Of a stretch of 64,000 nucleotides of DNA, positions 25,615 through 34,867 are shown piece by piece. The stretch covers positions 248,001 to 312,000 of the forward strand of contig NZ_CP061169.1 of assembly GCF_011751765.2 (NCBI RefSeq). Direction: 5' to 3'. The notes beneath the pieces were generated by a model. That model made no database searches, was not told the DNA's origin, and saw only the letters and a list, made by a program, of their open reading frames with translations. How positions within the stretch are numbered: position 1 is the stretch's first letter; each line of letters starts with the position of its first letter. The translations under genes and the position numbers were made by a program. The DNA is from Paramicrobacterium chengjingii. GTDB taxonomy: Bacteria; Actinomycetota; Actinomycetes; Actinomycetales; Microbacteriaceae.

Positions 25615-26631
25615 ATGACGTTCGTACAGCAGGGAATCGGTAAGGCTCTCGAGATTCCTCCTGTCGCACTGCGCACCGTGGCCGAGGCGCTCGGTGACGC
25701 ACCCGACAACGGCCGCGGTGACGAGCGTTGCGTGTCGACGGTGTATCGACCGCGGCATCCGCTCGATCTGCGGGAAGTTCTCTCACCGCTTGCGCGGGGC
25801 GGAGACGGGCCCGGTTTTCGCCGCATGTCGGACGGCGCATGGGCGACGTTCCGTGCGCCAGACGGGCCCGTGACACTACGCATCTCAGCTCACGGCGAGG
25901 AGGTGCACGCGACGGCGTGGGGCGCCGGTGCCGCCTGGGCCATCGACGGGTTGCCCGAGCTGCTCGGCGATTCTGACGACTGGAGCGATCTCGACGTGTC
26001 GGCGAGCCCGCTGCTCACCGAGGTTCTGCGTCGAAACCCGGGCATCCGGCTCAGCCGAAACAGACGTGTCTTCGAAATGCTCGTGCCCTCGATCATCGAG
26101 CAGAAGGTGACGTGCACCGAGGCATGGAGATCGTGGCGGCTGCTCGTGCGCCGCCATGGAACGCCCGCGCCCGGGCCGGCACCGGATGGCATGTGGGTGG
26201 CACCGGATGCTTCAGGCTGGCGCCACATCCCGAGCTGGGAATGGCACGCGGTCGGCGTGGGGCCGCAGCGTGCGCAAGCCGTCGTGCGCGCGAGTCGCGT
26301 CGCCGACGCTCTCGAGCGCACGATCGCAGAACCACCGGAGAGAGCATCCTCGCGCCTTCAGAGCCTGCCGGGCGTCGGTGCATGGACGGCCGCCGAAGTG
26401 ACGGCACGCTCACACGGCGACCCGGATGCCGTCAGCGTCGGCGACTTCCACCTCGCCGCTTCGGTGGGCACCGCCATCGTCGGCGAGCCCGTCGACGACG
26501 ACGCGATGCTCGAACTGCTTGAGCCGTGGTCGGGGCAGCGCCAGAGGGTGCTGCGGCTCGTCGCGCTCAGCGGCATCCGAAAACCTCGGCGTGGCCCGCG
26601 CATCACGCGCCAAGACCACCGCTGGCACTGA
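25615..26631 (+). CDS. DNA-3-methyladenine glycosylase, AlkA-like HhH-GPD family
   Basis: A 338-residue base-excision glycosylase. The N-terminal part is the AlkA-like domain, and the helix-hairpin-helix LPGVGAWTAAEV is followed by GDPDAVSVGDFHL with the catalytic Asp. There is no 4Fe-4S cluster motif at the C-terminus. It would remove alkylated purines. It ends head-on to the NYN protein gene. Confidence 0.86.
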   Translation: MTFVQQGIGKALEIPPVALRTVAEALGDAPDNGRGDERCVSTVYRPRHPLDLREVLSPLARGGDGPGFRRMSDGAWATFRAPDGPVTLRISAHGEEVHATAWGAGAAWAIDGLPELLGDSDDWSDLDVSASPLLTEVLRRNPGIRLSRNRRVFEMLVPSIIEQKVTCTEAWRSWRLLVRRHGTPAPGPAPDGMWVAPDASGWRHIPSWEWHAVGVGPQRAQAVVRASRVADALERTIAEPPERASSRLQSLPGVGAWTAAEVTARSHGDPDAVSVGDFHLAASVGTAIVGEPVDDDAMLELLEPWSGQRQRVLRLVALSGIRKPRRGPRITRQDHRWH

Positions 26632-26646
26632 ATGCCGGCACAGTTC

Positions 26647-27555
26647 TCAGCGTTCACGCAGGCGAACGAGGCGTTCGTGGCCGCTTTCTTCGAGCTCGGT
26701 CATGCTGTCGCGTGACTTCAGGAAGTCGTTGAACGACCGGTAGCCGAGCGCCTTCTCGCTGAACGAAGGGTCCATGCGGCGCATGTGAGTCTTCACCGCA
26801 GACGTGTGCAACCACTCGTCCGAACCGCTCTTGTCGTGCCCGAGTCGCAGCGCCCGCTCGAGCAGTGCGGTCGCGGCATCCTGATCGTCTGGGTCGCTCG
26901 ACTCGTCAGAGCCGGTCTCAGGGTGGTCGTCGGGCTCCGCCGCCTTCGCCTTGCGGGCTGTCTTTGTCTTTGCCTGAACTGGCTCCACCCGGGCTACCCC
27001 GGAGAGCGACTCGTACGACTCGAACTCGTCGCACGCCGCCGCCAGCGACTTCGCGGTCGAACCGGCCACGCCCACGCCGACCACATAGCGCCCGAGTCGC
27101 TTGCACCGTTGCGCGAGAGGCACGTAGTCGGAATCGCCGCCCACGATCACGACGTGCGTGAGATCGGGCAGCCGGAACATGTCTTCAACGGCATCGACGG
27201 CAAGCCTGATGTCTGCACCGTTCTTAGCGTATGCGGCGGCAGGGAAGAGCTGCACGAGATCGACAGCACGCGCGACAAGCTGCGATCTGTATTCCGCGTT
27301 GACGCGCAGTGACCAGTCAGCGTAGGCGCGCGTCAGTACGAGCGTGCCAAAGGATGCCGCGAAGTCGATGATCGCGCCAACCTCGATCATCGCCTGGTTC
27401 AGCCGTTCGATGACGACCGGGTCGTCGGGGTTGTCGGTGATTTTCTGACGATCTTTCCCATAGGAGTTGCGGCCGTGCACGCGGTCGTACCAGGAGATGA
27501 CGATGTTGTCGAAATCGAGATAGACGGCGACGCGGGGATCCTGAGCCTCAACCAT
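26647..27555 (-). CDS. NYN domain (PIN-like RNase) protein with C-terminal OST-HTH domain
   Basis: A 302-residue protein. The NYN/LabA domain (about 10-180) holds the acidic metal-site residues: VYLDFDNIV, NGADIRLAVDAVEDM and VIVGGDSDYVPLAQRCKRLG. A charged, disordered linker (~190-235) leads to an OST-HTH/LOTUS-type domain near the C-terminus (HTSAVKTHMRRMDPSFSEKA). Family knowledge suggests an RNA-directed endonuclease; LOTUS domains bind RNA. It is a single gene with no adjacent partner. Confidence 0.83.
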   Translation of the reverse strand: MVEAQDPRVAVYLDFDNIVISWYDRVHGRNSYGKDRQKITDNPDDPVVIERLNQAMIEVGAIIDFAASFGTLVLTRAYADWSLRVNAEYRSQLVARAVDLVQLFPAAAYAKNGADIRLAVDAVEDMFRLPDLTHVVIVGGDSDYVPLAQRCKRLGRYVVGVGVAGSTAKSLAAACDEFESYESLSGVARVEPVQAKTKTARKAKAAEPDDHPETGSDESSDPDDQDAATALLERALRLGHDKSGSDEWLHTSAVKTHMRRMDPSFSEKALGYRSFNDFLKSRDSMTELEESGHERLVRLRER

Positions 27556-27617
27556 GGTGCTCCTCTGCGGGTTAGTGCCTGCTGCCGTTCAGTCTCGCAC
27601 GGTTCTCAGGGAGAGCG

Positions 27618-27923
27618 TCAGTAGTCGTTCGCAGCTACGGCCTCGGACTCGCCAGGGTGGAACCGTCGCAGGTGCACATGGCGGGCGAAGCGAATGAGCG
27701 GTCGGATCAGCATCTCGACGCTGCCGATGACGAAGAGCCAGGTCGCCGCGTAGCTCGTCGCCTCAGAGAAGAAGAGGAAACTGCCCACGATGAACCAGAG
27801 ACCGATCAGGATGTCGTTGACGATGCTGAGCGTCTCGTATCGCTTGCGGATGACGAGTTCTTCCGGCCCCAGATGAATCACTAGGGCTCCCCGTGCGCCG
27901 CCTGCAGCCGTGGCGTCTGACAT
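27618..27923 (-). CDS. YrhK domain membrane protein
   Basis: A 101-residue protein with the YrhK segment RKRYETLSIVNDILIGLWF, two transmembrane helices and a charged C-terminus (HVHLRRFHPGESEA). GGAAGGAG precedes the ATG at 27923. YrhK proteins are uncharacterised. The frame extends upstream without homology. Confidence 0.78.
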   Translation of the reverse strand: MSDATAAGGARGALVIHLGPEELVIRKRYETLSIVNDILIGLWFIVGSFLFFSEATSYAATWLFVIGSVEMLIRPLIRFARHVHLRRFHPGESEAVAANDY

Positions 27924-28055
27924 CGTGCTCCTTCCTCGCGCGGGACACGCGAGCCGCCGGGTGCGGCACGGGCGTGCGCCCTGCACGCTTCACATTCTTT
28001 CGCTCATGCGTCCCATATGCTCGCCGGGACTTCGTAGAGTGAGCGTTTGGGAGGC

Positions 28056-28100
28056 ATGAACAGCAAACAGCGTCGACGTCTGGAATTGTTGAGAGTGTGA
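28056..28100 (+). CDS. Possible short upstream ORF coupled to the MFS gene
   Basis: A 14-codon ORF, MNSKQRRRLELLRV, whose TGA overlaps the GTG start of the MFS gene (GTGA). It includes three consecutive Arg codons. GGGAGG lies upstream but only one base from the ATG, which is poor spacing, so translation is uncertain. The MFS gene itself has no good ribosome site, which favours coupling. Confidence 0.35.
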   Translation: MNSKQRRRLELLRV

Positions 28101-29296
28101 GTTCTGAATCGGTCGCCCCGCGCAAACCGCGCCTCGGACGCGACGTCTACGTTCTGGGCGTCGTTGCGTTCTTCGTGATGGTGGGCTTCGGCGTCGTCGT
28201 GCCCGTGCTTCCCGTGTTCGTGCGCAGTTTCGACGTCGGCTATCTCGAAGTGGGTGCCGTCGTATCGGCATTCGCATTCATGCGCTTGATCGCGAGTCCG
28301 TTCTGCGGGTGGCTGATCAAGCGCGGTGGCGAACGCACGATTCTCGCGATCGGCATCGGGATCGTCGCCGTGTCGAGTGCGCTCGTCGGCGTTGCCCAGA
28401 CCTACGTCGAGGTGCTGGTGCTGCGCGGCGCGGGCGGCATCGGCTCTGCCATGTTCTCGGTATCGGCAATGACGCTGCTGCTTGGCTCGACGCCGCTGTC
28501 GCTCCGTGGTCGCGCCGTTGGCTTTTACCAGGGCGGCTTCTTGATTGGCGGAATGGCGGGCCCTGCGCTCGGTGGGCTGCTCGCTCTCGTCTCTCTGCGC
28601 GCCCCGTTCTTCTTCTATGCCGGAACGCTCGCGATCGCGGGACTGGTTGGGCTGTTCATGCTGCATCGCACCGAGACAACCGAAACCGGGGCGAACGCCA
28701 TTGTGAAGCCCTTTCGTGAGGTCGTGCGCGACGTGCGCTATCAGGCAGCGTGCCTGGCTAACTTCACACAGGGTTGGGCGGGTCTCGGAGTGCGCAGCGC
28801 CCTCGTGCCCGTGCTTGTGGTGGAGGTGCTGCACCACGACCCGGCCTGGACAGGCATCGCCTTCGCCATTGCTGCCGTCGTGCAGACGCTGACTCTTGCA
28901 CCGGCAGGCACATTCGTCGACAAAGTGGGGCGTCGCCCGGCGATCATCGGAGCATACGCGCTCGCGGCGGCGTCGCTCGTCGTGATGCCGTTCGTCGGCG
29001 ATCTGTGGATGCTCGTCGTGCTGCTCGCGCTGTATGGCGTGGCGTCGGCGTTCACCGGCACCGCGCCCGCGGCATCCGTTGGTGATGCTGCGGGAGCTCG
29101 CAGCGGAACTCCCGTCGCCGTGTTCTCGATGTTCTCAGACCTCGGTGCGATCATCGGTCCGCTTGCCGCGGGGCTTCTCGTCGACACGATCTCATATGGC
29201 GCCGCGTTTGGTGTCGCGGCAGCTCTGCTGCTGGCAGCATCCATTTATGCGTTCAGGATGCCGCGAGGCTTCCGAGCGTCTCAGACGCCGTCCTGA
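28097..29296 (+). CDS. MFS transporter, drug efflux type
   Basis: A 399-residue 12-segment major facilitator. The first helix reads VLGVVAFFVMVGFGVVVPVL, followed by the conserved loop between helices 2 and 3 (CGWLIKRGGER) and a second-half repeat at DKVGRRPAI. The GxxxGPxxGG-type helix-5 motif (GMAGPALGGLLA) marks the proton antiporter (drug efflux) group. GTG start overlaps the stop of a short upstream ORF. Confidence 0.85.
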   Translation: MSSESVAPRKPRLGRDVYVLGVVAFFVMVGFGVVVPVLPVFVRSFDVGYLEVGAVVSAFAFMRLIASPFCGWLIKRGGERTILAIGIGIVAVSSALVGVAQTYVEVLVLRGAGGIGSAMFSVSAMTLLLGSTPLSLRGRAVGFYQGGFLIGGMAGPALGGLLALVSLRAPFFFYAGTLAIAGLVGLFMLHRTETTETGANAIVKPFREVVRDVRYQAACLANFTQGWAGLGVRSALVPVLVVEVLHHDPAWTGIAFAIAAVVQTLTLAPAGTFVDKVGRRPAIIGAYALAAASLVVMPFVGDLWMLVVLLALYGVASAFTGTAPAASVGDAAGARSGTPVAVFSMFSDLGAIIGPLAAGLLVDTISYGAAFGVAAALLLAASIYAFRMPRGFRASQTPS

Positions 29297-29341
29297 TCTC
29301 CGGGAGTCGTGCGCGTCGGTGGTCTATGCGACCATTCCGTT

Positions 29342-29914
29342 ATGGCTATCGACGTGCTGCCAGCCACGAACTTCGACGACGTTGCCACGCTTGTCGGTCC
29401 CAAGAGGCCGGACGCCAACGTGTGCTTCTGTCTGAGCTATCGCCTTCAGGCGAAGGAGCACAACCAACTGCATGGCGCCGCTCGGGGCGAGCGTGTCAGA
29501 CAGCTGTGTGCCGAGACACCGCCGCCCGGCGTGATCGCCTATGAGAACGACGAGCCAGTCGCGTGGGCAGGCGTCCACCCACGCGCGGACACGAGCTTTG
29601 CCCGCAACCGAAAGATTCCACACGTCGACGATCTCGACGTGTGGAGCATCTGGTGCATGAGGGTGCGGCCCGGGCACCGCAAGCAGGGCCTTGTACACCC
29701 GCTGCTCGCGGGTGCCGTCGCGTTCGCGCGCGAGAACGGAGCGCCCGCTGTTGAGGGGTACCCGGTCGACAACGGCGTGAAGAAGGTCGACCTGACCATG
29801 GCCTACGTCGGCACCCGCGCCACATTCGAGAAGGCGGGATTCGTGAAGGCCGCAGATACGACATCGGTGCTCAACGGTTTTCCCCGCGTTCTCATGAGGC
29901 TTGACCTTCGGTGA
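29342..29914 (+). CDS. GNAT family N-acetyltransferase
   Basis: A 190-residue acetyltransferase-like protein. The acetyl-CoA pyrophosphate loop is in MRVRPGHRKQGLVHPLL, and the C-terminal half reads FEKAGFVKAADTTSVLNGFP, a common GNAT ending. Substrate unknown. Start ATG 29342 is chosen over an upstream GTG in the same frame because the family begins here. Confidence 0.78.
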   Translation: MAIDVLPATNFDDVATLVGPKRPDANVCFCLSYRLQAKEHNQLHGAARGERVRQLCAETPPPGVIAYENDEPVAWAGVHPRADTSFARNRKIPHVDDLDVWSIWCMRVRPGHRKQGLVHPLLAGAVAFARENGAPAVEGYPVDNGVKKVDLTMAYVGTRATFEKAGFVKAADTTSVLNGFPRVLMRLDLR

Positions 29915-29935
29915 TGCCGATGGCCGGCCGCTTGG

Positions 29936-30784
29936 TCAGATGAGACGGCCGACCACGTCGAAGAGGTCGAGCGCAAGCACGGCGTCGCGAGCCAGGAGAA
30001 AACCGACGATGCCGACGATCCACGCGGTGGAGCTCGCCGCGTGTTTGGTGACCCAGTCGTTGACGCGCTGCAGCAGCGGCTCGATGGCGCGGTGCGCGAA
30101 GATACGCGCGCCCAAGAGGATGAGCGCGGGAAGCACCATCACGAGACAGTAGCCCAAAATGAGCCCCGCCGAGCCCGGCCACCCCGCACCGGATGCTGAG
30201 ATCAGACCGATGCCTGCGAGGTAGGGGAGCATCGACGCCACTTCGATGACGGCGGCGGTAAGCGCGAGCATCATGAGCGGCGCAACTGTACCGGTGCGTT
30301 CTGCGGTGACCGTGCCAGAACCTGCTCCTGATGATGGTGACGTCGCGTCGGCGGTCGTGGCCTCTGTCACACCCATCGCCCGGGCGCGCCAACGCGCAAG
30401 GCGACCCGGCTCGCTGGGCTCGGATTCAGCCGTCCCGTTCTTCTTTTTCGTTCCGGTATCCATGGTGAAGCTAAGAATGAGCATTCCCGCGCCCAGCAGA
30501 AGCTGCAGCCATCGCGCGAGGGGAGACGCCAGGGCGGCTGAGATTGCGTCGGTGAAGTAGGTTGCCCCGAGGGCGATCATGATGCCGACTGCCGCGTAGA
30601 AAGCCGTGATCGTCGCCAGGTAGATGAGCACGCGTCCGGGTCGAAGCCGCCCGGGGGCAAGCAGAAGCCAGACCGGAATGAGGAGAGTGCCGAAGCTCGT
30701 CGAATCGATGAGCGCGAGAATTGCGAGCACGCCGAGGAGAGCCGGGCCATGCAGCACGGCGCCGGTGACGAAATCGATGTCCAT
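29936..30784 (-). CDS. GAP family (Sap-like) membrane protein
   Basis: A 282-residue protein with six membrane segments around a charged cytoplasmic loop of about 60 residues (KKKNGTAESEPSEPGRL region). The first helices (LLGVLAILALIDSTSFGTLL) match the GAP/Sap family, to which the mycobacterial sulfolipid/peptidoglycolipid-addressing proteins belong. It probably helps move a cell-envelope lipid. Start not certain: ATG 30784 or 30793. Confidence 0.78.
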   Translation of the reverse strand: MDIDFVTGAVLHGPALLGVLAILALIDSTSFGTLLIPVWLLLAPGRLRPGRVLIYLATITAFYAAVGIMIALGATYFTDAISAALASPLARWLQLLLGAGMLILSFTMDTGTKKKNGTAESEPSEPGRLARWRARAMGVTEATTADATSPSSGAGSGTVTAERTGTVAPLMMLALTAAVIEVASMLPYLAGIGLISASGAGWPGSAGLILGYCLVMVLPALILLGARIFAHRAIEPLLQRVNDWVTKHAASSTAWIVGIVGFLLARDAVLALDLFDVVGRLI

Positions 30785-30913
30785 GGGTACCATCGTCGCG
30801 AGCAAGGGTGAGGTGCGTCGTCGGGCAAAGGAGTGATATTGCGCAGCACTCCCACATCCGCGTACATCCTTCGACCGACGTGCAGTAACGCTCGGTGTGC
30901 TGAAATAGGCGTC

Positions 30914-32191
30914 ATGGCCACTATTACCCGCGTCGCGAGCCGGGCCGTCACATGGGCGCGCGCGCGGCCGGGCCTGATGCACTGGGGTGGAACCGCACTG
31001 TTCGCGGCGGCGTGCACCGTGCTCGTCGTGGCGGGCAACGTCGGCGTCGTCGTCGTCGATCGCGAGCTGGGTCGAGCGGTGTTCGCCGTGCCTGTCGCAA
31101 TGGCTGTGCTTGGCAACGCGCTGAGGCGCAGGGCACCCGGAGTCGCCCTCGTTCTGAGTCTCATGGCGGTGGGCTTCGATCTGGCGTTGGGAGGGTCGAA
31201 CGCCCTGATCCTATACGTCATGGACGGGCTCTACTCGGCATCGTGCTACGGGCGCCGCGGCGTTCGCCGTGCGACGTACGGTGTTGCCGTTGCCGGGGTG
31301 GCCATGGTGACAGTCGGCCCGATGGCGCAGGGACTGAATGCCGTGGTGCTCGGGGCCCTGCAAGGTATTGCGATCTTCGGAACGCCGATCTGGTGGGGTG
31401 CGAATGTGAGGCAGCGCAACGAGATCGCCGAACTCGGTGACGAGCGTCTCGCCCTCGAGCGCGAGCGCGGCGATGACCTTCGTCGCATTGCGGAGCTGCA
31501 GCGCGACGAGGCTGTGCGTGACGAGCGGTCGCGCATGGCAAGCGAACTGCACGACGTCGTCGCATCACGTCTCTCTGCCATCGCCCTCAATTCTGCGGCG
31601 GGTCTCACGGTGCCCACCACCGGCGACACCGATGCTGCATGGCGGGGCATCGCCGAACGCCAACGCGCCGTGCTCGAGACTGTTCGAGAGTCGAGCATTG
31701 GCGCACTTCACGACATGCGCTCGCTCATCACTGTGCTTCGGGCGGGCGATGAACCGCTCGCTGCTGCCTCCGTCGATACGTCGCTTGCAGGGCTTGAACG
31801 ACTCGTGCGCGATGCCGAGTCGGCATCCGAGATCTCGGTTTCGCTGTCACTGCCTGACTCGGCCTCGTATGACGCCATCGGCGATCCGGTGCGCCAGGCC
31901 ATTACGCGCATCTGCGGCGAGATCATCGCCAACGCGGTGAAACACGCACCCGGTAGTGTGCTCGACCTGCTCATCGACATTGGTGGCGTCGTACGTATTG
32001 TCGCGCGCAACACGATGCCGCATGCCGGCGCGGATGCTGCGGTGCCGAGTGCCGGAATCGGCATCCGCGTAATGCGCGAGCGGGCCGAGGCCTTCGGCGG
32101 TGAGCTGGAGTCGTCAGCAGACGACAGCGGATGCTGGCGCGTCGATGCGCGCATCCCGGTGCAGTCCTCCACAACGGGGGCGACACCATGA
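30914..32191 (+). CDS. Two-component sensor histidine kinase, NarL/DesK-type
   Basis: A 425-residue kinase. An N-terminal set of about five to six transmembrane segments (1-150) is followed by a dimerisation/phospho-acceptor helix of the HisKA_3 kind (ERSRMASELHDVVASRLSAI, the His in ELHD) and a HATPase domain with ICGEIIANAVKHA and AGIGIRVMRERAEAFGG. The signal is not evident. Its TGA overlaps the response regulator ATG, so the pair is coupled. Confidence 0.88.
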   Translation: MATITRVASRAVTWARARPGLMHWGGTALFAAACTVLVVAGNVGVVVVDRELGRAVFAVPVAMAVLGNALRRRAPGVALVLSLMAVGFDLALGGSNALILYVMDGLYSASCYGRRGVRRATYGVAVAGVAMVTVGPMAQGLNAVVLGALQGIAIFGTPIWWGANVRQRNEIAELGDERLALERERGDDLRRIAELQRDEAVRDERSRMASELHDVVASRLSAIALNSAAGLTVPTTGDTDAAWRGIAERQRAVLETVRESSIGALHDMRSLITVLRAGDEPLAAASVDTSLAGLERLVRDAESASEISVSLSLPDSASYDAIGDPVRQAITRICGEIIANAVKHAPGSVLDLLIDIGGVVRIVARNTMPHAGADAAVPSAGIGIRVMRERAEAFGGELESSADDSGCWRVDARIPVQSSTTGATP

Positions 32192-32904
32192 GGGGCATTC
32201 GCGTGCTGCTCGCCGACGATCACGCGGCGATTCGGCTGGGGTTGCGCACCATGCTCGAGAATGCCGGCATCGTCGTCGTCGGTGAAGCGAGCAACGGCGA
32301 CGAGGCGGTGACGCTCGTCGCAGAGCTCGCGCCCGACGTCGTGCTTATGGACATTCGGATGCCGGGTCGAGACGGCATCAGCGCAACGCGCCAGATCACG
32401 CGCGAGGCGCTCGCCGATGTGCTCGTGCTGACGACATTCGACATCGATGAGTTTGTCTTCGAGGCCATGCGTGCCGGCGCTGCCGGCTTCTTGCTGAAGA
32501 CTGTCGAGCCCGATGCGCTTGTCGCGGCCATCCGGCACGTGGCCGCGGGCGACGGGGTCATCGCCCCCCAGGTCACCCGCCGCCTCCTCGCGGCGTTCGC
32601 CGGGGAGGCCGGCCGCGGCACCGCGGGAGGGGCTTTGAGCGCTACCGAAACGCGTCACAACGCAGGGGTGCAGACGCCGTCAACTGTGCGCGATGACGCT
32701 GGGCGCGGAGTCCACGAGCTCACCGCGCGTGAACGTGACGTTCTCGCGGCGCTCGGTCGCGGACTGTCAAACCAGCAGATCGCCGCCGAGCTCTTCATCT
32801 CAGAAGCGACAGCGAAGACCCACGTCTCGCGTGTGCTGCGCAAGCTGGGCTGCACGTCGCGCATGCAAGCGGCGATCGTTGCACGCGAGAGCGGGCTCGC
32901 GTAG
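32188..32904 (+). CDS. LuxR/NarL family response regulator
   Basis: A 238-residue regulator. The receiver domain holds LLADDHAAIR and the phosphorylated Asp in VVLMDIRMPG; the LuxR helix-turn-helix is LTARERDVLAALGRGLSNQQ and on to KTHVSRVLRKLG. The linker of about 40 residues is longer than usual. ATG overlaps the kinase stop (ATGA). Targets are probably nearby exporters or envelope genes, but none is identified. Confidence 0.9.
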   Translation: MRGIRVLLADDHAAIRLGLRTMLENAGIVVVGEASNGDEAVTLVAELAPDVVLMDIRMPGRDGISATRQITREALADVLVLTTFDIDEFVFEAMRAGAAGFLLKTVEPDALVAAIRHVAAGDGVIAPQVTRRLLAAFAGEAGRGTAGGALSATETRHNAGVQTPSTVRDDAGRGVHELTARERDVLAALGRGLSNQQIAAELFISEATAKTHVSRVLRKLGCTSRMQAAIVARESGLA

Positions 32905-32917
32905 CGGACTAGCGCGC

Positions 32918-33874
32918 TCAGTCTTCGCCGCGCACCACGATCGACTCGGTGTCTACGGCAGCATCCGCCCGATAGACATCGGGCTCGAAGTAGAGCACGC
33001 GTGCGGCGGGGACTGCCTCGCGCACGCGGCCCTCGATCGCATCAATGCCTGACGCGACGGTCTCGAGCGTCGCCGATCGCCCGAAGCCCAGCTTCGCAGC
33101 GACGAGCAGTTCATCCGGCCCAAGGTAGAGAGTCTTGATGTGGATGAGCTTCTCGATCTCACCATCCGCTTCAACGGCAGACACGATGCGCGCGTAGTCC
33201 TCGGTTGTTGCACCCTCGCCGACAAGGAGGCTCTTCGTCTCAATTCCAAGCACGACCGCGACGAGAACGAGCAGGGTTCCAATAAAGAGAGTTCCGATCG
33301 CATCGAAGACCGGATTTCCGGTGATCGCTGTGAGTCCGACTCCGAACAGTGCAAACACGAGGCCCAGAAGCGCCGCGACGTCTTCGAGCAGCACAACCGG
33401 AAGCTCCGGCGCTTTCGCCCGACGCACGAACTGCACCCATGACCGGTCGCCGCGCACGGAGTTGGACTCTTTCACCGCGGTGCGCAGCGAATAGCTCTCG
33501 AGCGCGATCGCGACAACGAGCACCAGAATCGGAAGCCACCACATGGTGAGCTCGTGCGGATGCTGCAGCTTGTTGATTCCCTCGTAAATCGAGAACACGC
33601 CGCCGACGCTGAACAGAATGATGGCGACGACGAACGCGTACACGTATCGTTCGCGCCCATAGCCGAATGGATGCTCGCGGTCGGCGGCCTTGCGAGCCTG
33701 GTGGCCGCCGAGAAGCAGAAGCAGCTGGTTGCCGGAGTCCGCGAGCGAGTGCACGCCCTCGGCGAGCATGGAGGCCGAGCCTGAGAATGCCCACGCAACA
33801 AACTTGGTGACAGCAATCCCGAGGTTCGCCGAGAACGCCGCGATGATCGCTTTGTTTCCGCCTGATGCGCTCAT
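32918..33874 (-). CDS. Cation diffusion facilitator family transporter
   Basis: A 318-residue CDF exporter with six membrane helices. The metal site motif HSLADSGNQ (HxxxD, helix 2) is present, helix 5 holds EDVAALLG, and the C-terminal cytoplasmic domain runs from about 215. It would export Zn, Fe, Mn or similar ions by proton exchange. The position-2 acidic pattern does not settle the ion. Single gene, convergent with the response regulator. Confidence 0.87.
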   Translation of the reverse strand: MSASGGNKAIIAAFSANLGIAVTKFVAWAFSGSASMLAEGVHSLADSGNQLLLLLGGHQARKAADREHPFGYGRERYVYAFVVAIILFSVGGVFSIYEGINKLQHPHELTMWWLPILVLVVAIALESYSLRTAVKESNSVRGDRSWVQFVRRAKAPELPVVLLEDVAALLGLVFALFGVGLTAITGNPVFDAIGTLFIGTLLVLVAVVLGIETKSLLVGEGATTEDYARIVSAVEADGEIEKLIHIKTLYLGPDELLVAAKLGFGRSATLETVASGIDAIEGRVREAVPAARVLYFEPDVYRADAAVDTESIVVRGED

Positions 33875-33918
33875 GATGCTCCTCGTTTCGGTAGCACGAT
33901 CTTACCGGCAGCGCGTGG

Positions 33919-34854
33919 TCAGGCGACGGCGATAGCGATCTGTTCACGAAGCGGATGCTGGCTGTCGACGTCGAGCAGTGCGGCGACGCCGTCGATCGGC
34001 TCAGCATGCAATGGCGGCTGCACGGCACCGCCGAGCCCTTTCTCATGCAGAGCCTCTTCGAGGTGCGTGCGGAAGAACTCTGACTTTGTGGGCAGTGAGC
34101 CCACCGCGCTGACGCGTGTGGGTTGGCCCTGCGTCCATCCCGCCCGAACGAGCGCGGACCGCGCGGAGTGCGCCAGTTCGGCTGCGGCGTCGCGCACAAT
34201 GTGCGTTGCGACCCCGTCGCCCGCGCGGGCGGCGTCGACGGTCGTGCGGCAGAAGGACGCGATGCGCGAGACGCGACGTGGGTCGGACTGCAGCACCATG
34301 TAGAGCTCATCGAGACTGCCGAACGTCTGCTCTGCCTGCTCGGTCAGCACTGTCGTCGCGCCTCTGCCGTCAAAAGCGCGCATCACGGCGCTGAGGCCCT
34401 CGCGACCCACCCAGTACCCGCTGCCGGCGTCGCCGATGAGGTTCCCCCAGCCGTCGACTTTCGCAACGCCGACGTGCGTGACCGCGAGCACGACGACGCC
34501 CGTTCCGACGGCGAGCATGACGCCTGGCTCAGTGTTGTTGGCGGCGAGGTAGCCGCTGACCGAATCGTGCGCGACGGCAACGCGGTGAACGCCGAGATGC
34601 TGGATTGCGCTGATGAACCGTTCGGGTGTCGTCGCCGCGGGTGTGAGGCCAGACACTCCGACGGCGACCTCGGCACATGTGGCGTCGTGTGCTTCAGCGA
34701 AGGAGAGCACTTCGTCTGCCATCTGGTCGAGAACGGGTCTGTCGGTGAGAACGCCGGGGGCGGATGCTGTCAGTTCGCGCCCCGCATCTGTGATCCCGCG
34801 CAGGCGAACACCTGATTGTCCGCCATCGAGACTGAGTCGAGTGATGTGAGTCAT
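33919..34854 (-). CDS. BadF/BadG/BcrA-type ATPase, N-acetylglucosamine kinase-like
   Basis: A 311-residue sugar-kinase-fold ATPase. Phosphate loops are LSLDGGQSGVRLRG and GTGVVVLAV, and GWGNLIGDAGSGYWVGREGL is the typical GlcNAc kinase stretch. It would phosphorylate GlcNAc or a related amino sugar. A remnant of another sugar-kinase-fold gene lies immediately upstream on the same strand. Confidence 0.85.
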   Translation of the reverse strand: MTHITRLSLDGGQSGVRLRGITDAGRELTASAPGVLTDRPVLDQMADEVLSFAEAHDATCAEVAVGVSGLTPAATTPERFISAIQHLGVHRVAVAHDSVSGYLAANNTEPGVMLAVGTGVVVLAVTHVGVAKVDGWGNLIGDAGSGYWVGREGLSAVMRAFDGRGATTVLTEQAEQTFGSLDELYMVLQSDPRRVSRIASFCRTTVDAARAGDGVATHIVRDAAAELAHSARSALVRAGWTQGQPTRVSAVGSLPTKSEFFRTHLEEALHEKGLGGAVQPPLHAEPIDGVAALLDVDSQHPLREQIAIAVA

Positions 34855-34867
34855 GTGAGCTTTCGTG

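Noticed and set aside
28004..28837. A 277-codon antisense frame over the MFS gene
   Set aside because: Composition (His/Arg/Glu-rich) is that of a GC-driven shadow of a membrane protein gene.
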